Shown here: positions 58,407 to 64,000 of the stretch, in pieces
Layout: the number at the start of each line of letters is the position of its first letter
Numbering within the stretch: the first letter of the stretch is position 1
Assembly (NCBI RefSeq): GCF_900090145.1
Contig: NZ_FMHI01000004.1
Coordinates: 124,001 to 188,000, forward strand
Length of the DNA stretch: 64,000 nt
Reading direction: 5' to 3'
DNA from: Streptomyces sp. WMMB 322
GTDB taxonomy: Bacteria > Actinomycetota > Actinomycetes > Streptomycetales > Streptomycetaceae
The notes under the pieces: generated by a model
Seen by the model: the letters and a program-made list of their open reading frames with translations, nothing else
Databases searched by the model: none
What the model was told of the DNA's origin: nothing
Position numbers and translations under genes: made by a program

Positions 58407-58781
58407 TCAGGACGAGCGTGGAGGGTCGAAGTCCGCGGCCTCGACGAAGTCCGGACGCGGGTCCAGCGCCGCTGCCAGCCGGAAGTGGCGCCGCGCCTCG
58501 TCCTTTCGGTCGGCGCGCTGCAGGGTCCGGGCGAGAGCGAAATGCGCGAACGCGTTGTCCGGCTCCCGTTCCAGTACGGTCTGGAACTCCATCTCCGCCG
58601 GGCGTAGTTGCGCTCCGAGAAAGAACGCACGAGCGCGCAGCAGCCGCGCCGCCGTGTTCTCCGGGTGTGCTGCGATGACCGTGTCGAGCAGTTTCAGAGC
58701 GCCGCGCGGGTCCCGCGCGTTGATCAGCTGCTCGGCAGCGCGGAACTCGATGACCAGGGTTTCGGGAGTGGCCTCGGACAC
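58407..58781 (-). CDS. Tetratricopeptide repeat protein
   Basis: 124 residues. Three TPR-like helix pairs: RAAEQLINARDPRGALKLLD, PENTAARLLRARAFFLGA and PDNAFAHFALARTLQRAD, with a short acidic tail. Found as a conserved small TPR protein near coaE in Streptomyces. Probably a protein-binding module; partner unknown. The 250 bases upstream of it contain no gene. Confidence 0.88.
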   Translation of the reverse strand: MSEATPETLVIEFRAAEQLINARDPRGALKLLDTVIAAHPENTAARLLRARAFFLGAQLRPAEMEFQTVLEREPDNAFAHFALARTLQRADRKDEARRHFRLAAALDPRPDFVEAADFDPPRSS

Positions 58782-59034
58782 GGTGGCTGCCTCCTCACCG
58801 GGGCCGGCGTGACAAAAAATGTCGGTGCACAGGCGCGGAACGCCTCATCCCCTGTAGCTATTCCCACTCGCAACCACCGGCACTCCGCTCCCACTGAAGC
58901 GGGCTAGGGGTGTCTGACAACGGGATCGTCCTCCTCGGGACCGACCAGGCCCAGAGGGCGAGAGCCCGCCGGGGCACCGCCCACCGGCAACCGGAGGAGG
59001 GACCTGTCCGAGCCGCCTGGGCGGCCGGGCGCCC

Positions 59035-59697
59035 CTACGCCCGCCGGCGCAGCTCCTCCCACACCTCGCGCACCCGCGCCTCCAGCTCCCGCCGCGAGCC
59101 GTCGTTGCGGATCACGATGTCGGCCAGCGCCAGCCTCTCTTCCCGAGTGGCCTGCGCCGCCATGCGGGCGGTGGCTTCGTCCTCCTCCATTCCGCGCTGC
59201 TGCACGAGCCGGTCGAGCTGCGTTGCGGGCGATGCGTCGACGACGAGAACCAGGTCGTAGAGCGGGGCGAGGCCGTTCTCGGCGAGGAGCGGCACATCGT
59301 GGACGAGTACGGCCCCACCGCCACCCTCGCGCGCATCTCCCGCCCCGGACATCCCGGAAGCTCCTGCCGTCCCCGTCTGCTCCGCCTCCTCTGCCTGACG
59401 CTCCAGCTCGGCGGACCGCTCCCCCACGAGCGGGTGAATGATCGCGTTGAGCGCCGCCAGCTTCTCGGTGTCGGCGAAGACGACGGAACCGAGCCTGGGC
59501 CGGTCCAGGCTGCCGTCGGGCGCGAGGATCTCCTCCCCGAACTCCTCGACGACGGCCGCGAGCCCCGGCGTGCCCGGCGCCACGACCTCCCTGGCGATCT
59601 TGTCGGCGTCGACGATCACCGCGCCGTACCCGTCGAGCAGCCGCGAGACCTCGCTCTTCCCGGCGCCGATACCACCCGTCAGTCCGACCTTCAGCAT
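59035..59697 (-). CDS. coaE: Dephospho-CoA kinase
   Basis: 220 residues from the ATG at 59697 ([17 protein letters not shown], the usual start; a GTG three codons earlier is possible). Last step of coenzyme A synthesis. Walker [10 protein letters not shown], then [38 protein letters not shown] and [17 protein letters not shown] Gly/Ala/Glu-rich insert of ~30 residues precedes VHDVPLL. TATAGC lies 9 bases before the ATG, with no ribosome site, so the mRNA may be leaderless or nearly so. Confidence 0.95.
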   Translation of the reverse strand: MLKVGLTGGIGAGKSEVSRLLDGYGAVIVDADKIAREVVAPGTPGLAAVVEEFGEEILAPDGSLDRPRLGSVVFADTEKLAALNAIIHPLVGERSAELERQAEEAEQTGTAGASGMSGAGDAREGGGGAVLVHDVPLLAENGLAPLYDLVLVVDASPATQLDRLVQQRGMEEDEATARMAAQATREERLALADIVIRNDGSRRELEARVREVWEELRRRA

Positions 59698-59762
59698 GGC
59701 GGCCACGCTATACGGTGCGCGGGAGCGGGCAGCGCGCAGGCCGGGCGGCCCGCCCCTGTCCC

Positions 59763-60773
59763 TCAGCTCGCGCTGTCACCGCCGCCCTCGGAGCCGCCAC
59801 GCCCGCGACCTGGATCTTTCCCGTCGCCCTCGCCCTCACGTTCGGCAAGGAAGCGCTCGAAGACGGCTCCGAGCTCGTCGGCCGAAGGCAGCTCGCCGGG
59901 CTCGGCCACGAGGCTGCCACGGGACTCCGCCCCGGCGAGTGCGTCGTACTGCTGCTCGAGGCCCCGGACGACGGCGACAAGGTCCTCGTCCCCCTCGGCG
60001 AGCTGCCGCTCGATCTCGCTCTGTGTCTTCAGCGCCTCGTTGCGCAGGGCGTGCGCGACGTCCGGCAGCACGAGGCCTGTCGCCGAGGTGATGACCTCGA
60101 CGATGACGAGGGAAGCGTCCGGGTAGGGCGACCGCGCCACATAGTGAGGTACGTGCGCGACGACGCCGAGCACGTCGTGCCCGGCCTCCGCGAGCCGCAG
60201 CTCGATCAGCCCGGCCGCGCTGCCGGGGACCTCGGCCTCCTCGAAGAGGGGCCGGTGGCCCGGCACAAGATCCGTACGCGTGCCGTGCGGGGTGAGTCCC
60301 ACGGGACGGGTGTGGGGGACGCCCATCGGAATGCCGTGGAAATTGACCGACATCCGTACGGCCAGACGTTCGGTGATCTCGCGGACCGCAGCGGTGAACG
60401 CCTCCCACTGCACATCCGGTTCGGGCCCGGACAGCAGCAGGAACGGTGCACCCGTCGCGTCCCGTACCAGCCTCAGGTCGAGCCGGGGCGTCTCGTACGA
60501 GACCCAGCGGTCGCGGCGGAACGTCATCGTGGGGCGGCGCGCCCGGTAGTCGACAAGGCGGTCGGCGTCGAAACGCGCGACGACGGTGCTGGGCTGAGTG
60601 TCCTTCAGACGCTCGACGATCTGCTCTCCGGCCTCGCCGGCGTCCATGTATCCCTCGAAGTGATACAGCATCACCAGACCGGCGCTGTCGGACTCCGCGA
60701 TGACCGCGTCGACGGCCTCGAGGCCGCTCTCGTCCCACATGTACACGCTTTGCCCACTGTGCGGTTCAAGCAC
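59763..60773 (-). CDS. PAC2 family protein
   Basis: 336 residues, GTG start with AGGGG upstream. PAC2 (proteasome assembly chaperone 2-like) fold: [53 protein letters not shown] and [20 protein letters not shown]. The C-terminal ~35 residues are Gly/Glu-rich. Actinobacterial PAC2 proteins accompany the proteasome-bearing lineages, but their role is not fixed. It lies between rpsA and coaE, all on the minus strand. Confidence 0.9.
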   Translation of the reverse strand: MLEPHSGQSVYMWDESGLEAVDAVIAESDSAGLVMLYHFEGYMDAGEAGEQIVERLKDTQPSTVVARFDADRLVDYRARRPTMTFRRDRWVSYETPRLDLRLVRDATGAPFLLLSGPEPDVQWEAFTAAVREITERLAVRMSVNFHGIPMGVPHTRPVGLTPHGTRTDLVPGHRPLFEEAEVPGSAAGLIELRLAEAGHDVLGVVAHVPHYVARSPYPDASLVIVEVITSATGLVLPDVAHALRNEALKTQSEIERQLAEGDEDLVAVVRGLEQQYDALAGAESRGSLVAEPGELPSADELGAVFERFLAEREGEGDGKDPGRGRGGSEGGGDSAS

Positions 60774-60856
60774 TGCTGGCGCCCCTAACTAGTCGTGTTC
60801 CCACGTGACAACGGTGCGCGGGCGGCAAGCATTCCTGCGGCGGCACGCGGACAGCG

Positions 60857-60893
60857 AAGTGGGGCCCGCCCCCCGAAGGAGCAGGCCCCACTT
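60857..60893 (-). terminator. Hairpin terminator after rpsA
   Basis: Perfect 10-bp stem (60857-60866 with 60884-60893) with a 17-base loop, ~55 bases past the rpsA stop. Confidence 0.7.
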
Positions 60894-60947
60894 TCCGTAC
60901 TGTCGGCCGATGCCGCCGTTCAGCGGTGGACCTTCGGCTTCAGCGCC

Positions 60948-62483
60948 TCAGCTCTGGCCGCCGGCGAGCTTCTCGCGCAGCGCCGCCAGCGCCTCGTCCG
61001 AGGCGAGTGCGCCGGAGTCCTCGTTCGACTCCGAGGAGTACGAACCGCCGGAACCGCCGGCCTGGCCACCGCCACTGTTGCCGCCCTGCTGGGGCTGCGG
61101 GCTGCCGCCGCCTGCGCCGGCGCCCTCGGCCGCCGCCTGCTCGTCGGCCTCGCGGGACTTGATGACCTGCGCCTGGTGCTGCTCGAAGCGCTGCTGCGCC
61201 TCGGCGTACTGGCGCTCCCACTCCTCGCGCTGCTTCTCGTACCCCTCCAGCCAGTCGTTGGCCTCGGGGTCGAAGCCCTCGGGGTAGATGTAGTTGCCCT
61301 GGTCGTCGTACGACGCGGCCATGCCGTAGAGCGTCGGGTCGAAGTCGACCGTGGTCGGGTCCGCACCGAAGGACTCGTTGGCCTGCTTCAGCGAGAGGCT
61401 GATGCGGCGGCGCTCCAGGTCGATGTCGATGACCTTGACGAAGATCTCGTCGTTGACCTGGACGACCTGCTCCGGGATCTCCACGTGGCGCTCGGCCAGC
61501 TCGGAGATGTGGACCAGGCCCTCGATGCCCTCGTCCACGCGGACGAACGCACCGAACGGCACCAGCTTGGTGACCTTGCCGGGCACGACCTGCCCGATCT
61601 GGTGCGTGCGGGCGAACTGCTGCCACGGGTCTTCCTGCGTGGCCTTGAGCGACAGGGAGACGCGCTCGCGGTCCATGTCGACGTCCAGGACCTCGACGGT
61701 GACCTCCTGGCCGACCTCGACGACCTCGGAGGGGTGGTCGATGTGCTTCCAGGACAGCTCGGAGACGTGGACGAGTCCGTCGACTCCGCCGAGGTCGACG
61801 AAGGCGCCGAAGTTGACGATGGAGGAGACGACGCCGGAGCGCACCTGGCCCTTCTGGAGGGTGGTGAGGAAGGTCTGGCGGACCTCGCTCTGCGTCTGCT
61901 CCAGCCAGGCACGGCGGGAGAGGACCACGTTGTTCCGGTTCTTGTCGAGCTCGATGATCTTGGCTTCGAGCTCCTTGCCCACGTAGGGCTGCAGGTCACG
62001 GACGCGGCGCATCTCGACCAGGGACGCGGGCAGGAAGCCCCGCAGACCGATGTCGAGGATGAGGCCGCCCTTGACGACCTCGATGACGGTGCCGGTGACG
62101 ATGCCGTCCTCTTCCTTGATCTTCTCGATCGTGCCCCAGGCACGCTCGTACTGAGCGCGCTTCTTCGAGAGGATCAGGCGTCCCTCCTTGTCTTCCTTCT
62201 GGAGGACAAGGGCTTCGATCTCGTCACCGACGGCGACGACCTCGTTGGGGTCGACGTCGTGCTTGATCGAGAGTTCGCGGGACGGGATGACGCCTTCGGT
62301 CTTGTAGCCGATGTCGAGCAGGACCTCGTCCCGGTCGACCTTCACGATGACGCCGTCGACGATGTCGCCGTCGTTGAAGTACTTGATCGTCTCGTCGATC
62401 GCGGCGAGGAAGGCTTCCTCGGAACCGATGTCGTTTACCGCAACCTGCGGAGTGGTGGCGGTGGTCTCGGTGCTGCTCGTCAT
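60948..62483 (-). CDS. rpsA: 30S ribosomal protein S1
   Basis: 511 residues. Binds mRNA on the small ribosomal subunit. Four S1 domains are seen, beginning near GDIVDGVIVKVDRDEVLLDI, GIVTGTVIEVVKGGLILDIG, GQVRSGVVSSIVNFGAFVDL and GQVVPGKVTKLVPFGAFVRV, each with the ends typical of the fold (SLSLK). This is the actinobacterial four-domain form, shorter than the six-domain enterobacterial S1. A Gln/Ala/Gly-rich tail of ~100 residues ends the protein. Strong housekeeping promoter ~180 bases upstream. Confidence 0.98.
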   Translation of the reverse strand: MTSSTETTATTPQVAVNDIGSEEAFLAAIDETIKYFNDGDIVDGVIVKVDRDEVLLDIGYKTEGVIPSRELSIKHDVDPNEVVAVGDEIEALVLQKEDKEGRLILSKKRAQYERAWGTIEKIKEEDGIVTGTVIEVVKGGLILDIGLRGFLPASLVEMRRVRDLQPYVGKELEAKIIELDKNRNNVVLSRRAWLEQTQSEVRQTFLTTLQKGQVRSGVVSSIVNFGAFVDLGGVDGLVHVSELSWKHIDHPSEVVEVGQEVTVEVLDVDMDRERVSLSLKATQEDPWQQFARTHQIGQVVPGKVTKLVPFGAFVRVDEGIEGLVHISELAERHVEIPEQVVQVNDEIFVKVIDIDLERRRISLSLKQANESFGADPTTVDFDPTLYGMAASYDDQGNYIYPEGFDPEANDWLEGYEKQREEWERQYAEAQQRFEQHQAQVIKSREADEQAAAEGAGAGGGSPQPQQGGNSGGGQAGGSGGSYSSESNEDSGALASDEALAALREKLAGGQS

Positions 62484-62669
62484 GTGTGAAAGGGTCTCCG
62501 GGTACGGACATGAAAGTCGTAGGTCCTGCTACGCCGAGAGCCCGTTATCGCACCGCGCATGCAAGCCAGCCGGACACAGCCTTGAGAGCCACAAACCCGA
62601 GGGGAATACACCACCGATGCGAGCGCGGCCTGCTCCGTCCGAGGCGCGCAGGCCCGCAGCGCAACTTGT

Positions 62670-62698
62670 AGCATACGGGGGCCGCTGGGCATGGTCAA
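62670..62698 (-). promoter_or_regulatory. Housekeeping (HrdB-type) promoter of rpsA
   Basis: On the minus strand TTGACC (62698-62693), 17-base spacer, TATGCT (62675-62670): close to the consensus. Start would be near 62663, giving a ~180-base leader before the rpsA ATG. This leader, unusually long, could carry S1 autoregulation, although no structure was established. The rest of the 356-base gap to the methyltransferase has nothing else recognisable. Confidence 0.8.
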
Positions 62699-62839
62699 TG
62701 CGCGAAAGAGCACAGCTGGGGTGGAACGTCCCATAACCGGCGCGCCCGTCACAGCGTGCACCCCTTGAGGCACTGAGCGGTGTCACCGCAGCCCCCGCGG
62801 CGACAAGTCATATCGGTGAGAGTACGACGGCGGGGCGCG

Positions 62840-63700
62840 ATGATCCAAGAAGACGGCGGCAGGAAAAGCACAGCGCAGTACGCCGAACCGGAAGCCGTAC
62901 GCAGACAGGCCGGAGACACGGAGAGCAGCCGCGCGAACCGCGGGTGGTGGAACCGCAACGCCGACGAATACCAGGACGACCACGGCGCCTTCCTCGGCGA
63001 CGCCCGCTTCGTGTGGTGCCCCGAAGGCCTGGACGAGGCGAAGGCCCGGCTGCTCGGGCCGGCCGGCGCCCTGCGGGGCCGGCGTGTACTGGAGGTAGGG
63101 GCCGGCGCCGCACAGTGTTCGCGGTGGCTCGCCGCACAGGGCGCCCGTCCCGTAGCGCTGGACCTCTCGCACCGTCAGCTCCAGCACGCGCTGCGCATCG
63201 GCGGCGGGGAGGGACCGGGTGCCGGCTTCCCGCTCGTGGAGGCGGACGCCCGGGCGTTGCCCTTCGCCGACGGCTCCTTCGACGCGGCCTGCTCCGCCTA
63301 CGGTGCGCTGCCCTTCGTCGCGGACCCGGCGCGGGTGCTGCAGGAGGTGCACCGGGTGCTGAAGCCGGGCGGACGGTGGGTGTTCTCGGTGACGCATCCG
63401 CTGCGCTGGGCACTGCAGGACGAGCCGGGTCCGGACGGGCTGACGGTCATCAGCTCCTACTTCGACCGGACGCCCTACGTCGAGCAGGACGAAACGGGCC
63501 GCGCGGTCTACGTCGAGCATCACCGCACCGTCGGCGACCGGGTGCGGGACCTGGTGGGAGCGGGTTTCCGGCTGCTGGACCTCGTCGAGCCGGAGTGGCC
63601 CGAGTGGAACACGCAGGAGTGGGGCGGCTGGTCACCGCTGCGCGGGCGGCTGATTCCCGGGACGGCGATCTTCGTGTGCGAGCGCGACGAGGGGCCCTGA
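62840..63700 (+). CDS. Class I SAM-dependent methyltransferase
   Basis: 286 residues from the ATG at 62840 (GGCGGGGCG upstream; the frame to 62780 lacks a site). Rossmann methyltransferase of the UbiE/Methyltransf_11 kind: motif I VLEVGAGAAQCSRWLA, acidic loop VALDLSHRQL, motif II-III ADARALPFADGSFDAACSAY, and RVLKPGGRWVFSVTHPLRWA. The start of the domain, WWNRNADEYQDDHGAFLGD, is typical of a Streptomyces group next to rpsA. Substrate unknown. Confidence 0.9.
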   Translation: MIQEDGGRKSTAQYAEPEAVRRQAGDTESSRANRGWWNRNADEYQDDHGAFLGDARFVWCPEGLDEAKARLLGPAGALRGRRVLEVGAGAAQCSRWLAAQGARPVALDLSHRQLQHALRIGGGEGPGAGFPLVEADARALPFADGSFDAACSAYGALPFVADPARVLQEVHRVLKPGGRWVFSVTHPLRWALQDEPGPDGLTVISSYFDRTPYVEQDETGRAVYVEHHRTVGDRVRDLVGAGFRLLDLVEPEWPEWNTQEWGGWSPLRGRLIPGTAIFVCERDEGP

Positions 63701-63941
63701 GACGGCTCTGCGGGGCGGTGGATGCGGCGGCGGGCCGGTGCGGAAGCTTCTCGACCTTCTCGGCCCTCCCCTTCGGCCGTGCCAGGCGTTCAACACACCG
63801 CGCGGCCGCGTTCGATGACGCAGCGGACGCGCGCCCTCACCGCCGCCGTTGCGGACGCGCGGTCGCGTTCGTGCCGGAACCGCGGTCCGCGTCGTATCGG
63901 TCCTTGGACCGGGGGCGGGCCGTGCGCCCCTGCGTCCGGGG

Positions 63942-64000
63942 CTACTTGGTGACCGTCAGCTCGATGTCGAACGTGGATCCGTCCTCGGTGGCGAGGCGGA
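63942..64000 (-). CDS. C-terminal end of an unidentified gene (partial)
   Basis: Reading leftward from the window edge, a frame ending in TAG at 63942 gives RLATEDGSTFDIELTVTK. Only 18 residues are visible, too few to name the protein. The 240 bases between it and the methyltransferase hold no supported gene. Confidence 0.35.
   Translation of the reverse strand, partial: RLATEDGSTFDIELTVTK

Noticed and set aside
63722..63952. 76-codon open frame at the right edge
   Set aside because: Arg/Ser/Pro-rich translation without ribosome site; overlaps the end of the minus-strand partial gene.

Overview
The window is high-GC actinobacterial DNA. Its gene order matches the central chromosome of Streptomyces or a close relative: zwf-opcA-pgl, pgi, secG-tpiA-pgk-gap, whiA-yvcK-rapZ-uvrC, uvrA, uvrB and rpsA. 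Mycothiol-type enzymes, SecG, WhiA, RbpA and frequent GTG starts overlapping the previous stop agree with this. Nearly all of it is core chromosome. No tRNA, rRNA, CRISPR array, insertion sequence or integrase was seen.

Layout. 1-2145: the oxidative pentose phosphate operon (zwf 3' end, opcA, pgl). 2293-3741: a Glu/Leu/Phe/Val-type dehydrogenase facing it across a long hairpin. 4252-10014: the accessory region. An exact-length 395-bp copy of the pgi 3' end (one mismatch) stands at 4252-4646, and the intact pgi carries the same segment at 9620-10014. Between them lie broken genes on the minus strand in the order pglW' (NERD domain), brxD' (DUF2791 P-loop ATPase) and brxHI' (Lhr-like helicase). 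This is the outer gene order of a type 2 BREX (Pgl) phage-defence cluster with pglX, pglY and pglZ missing. In their place is an opposite-strand block of WXG/ESX-like secreted-protein genes, small membrane proteins and a scrap that looks like an FkbM methyltransferase. 9638-18151: pgi, an RbpA-family protein, secG, tpiA, pgk, gap, whiA and yvcK, all on the minus strand with strong hairpins between units. 18169-26247: rapZ, uvrC, two small enzymes and uvrA.

26317-27785 is an ArsR/SRPBCC/DHFR-like unit driven by an apparently leaderless promoter with an operator-like palindrome. 28183-31677 encodes a large secreted phosphodiester glycosidase-phosphoesterase fusion. 31748-35556 is a TerC/TerD group that includes a TerD fusion. 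35742-41300 holds uvrB, a secreted glycerophosphodiesterase, ogt and an MFS exporter. 41275-46585 holds PIG-L, MHYT, PemK-like, glutamine-amidotransferase-like, uridine-kinase-like, acylphosphatase and Mut7-C genes. 46868-58151 holds a secreted tripeptidyl-aminopeptidase, a DEAD/DEAH helicase, a Nudix protein, a small protein with a glycine-rich tail, a coupled SWIM/SNF2 pair and a DinB-like protein. 58407-64000 holds a TPR protein, coaE, a PAC2 protein, rpsA with a clear housekeeping promoter, a methyltransferase and the end of one further gene.

Functionally the window joins central carbon metabolism (pentose phosphate pathway and glycolysis), nucleotide excision repair (uvrA, uvrB and uvrC all present but dispersed, plus ogt) and developmental or cell-wall regulators (whiA, yvcK, rapZ). 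The most unusual part is the pgi-flanked BREX ruin. Smaller oddities are a 60-bp echo of yvcK at 27872-27931, a kinase-like protein without its P-loop lysine, and a TerD fusion whose ATPase-like half has no recognisable P-loop.
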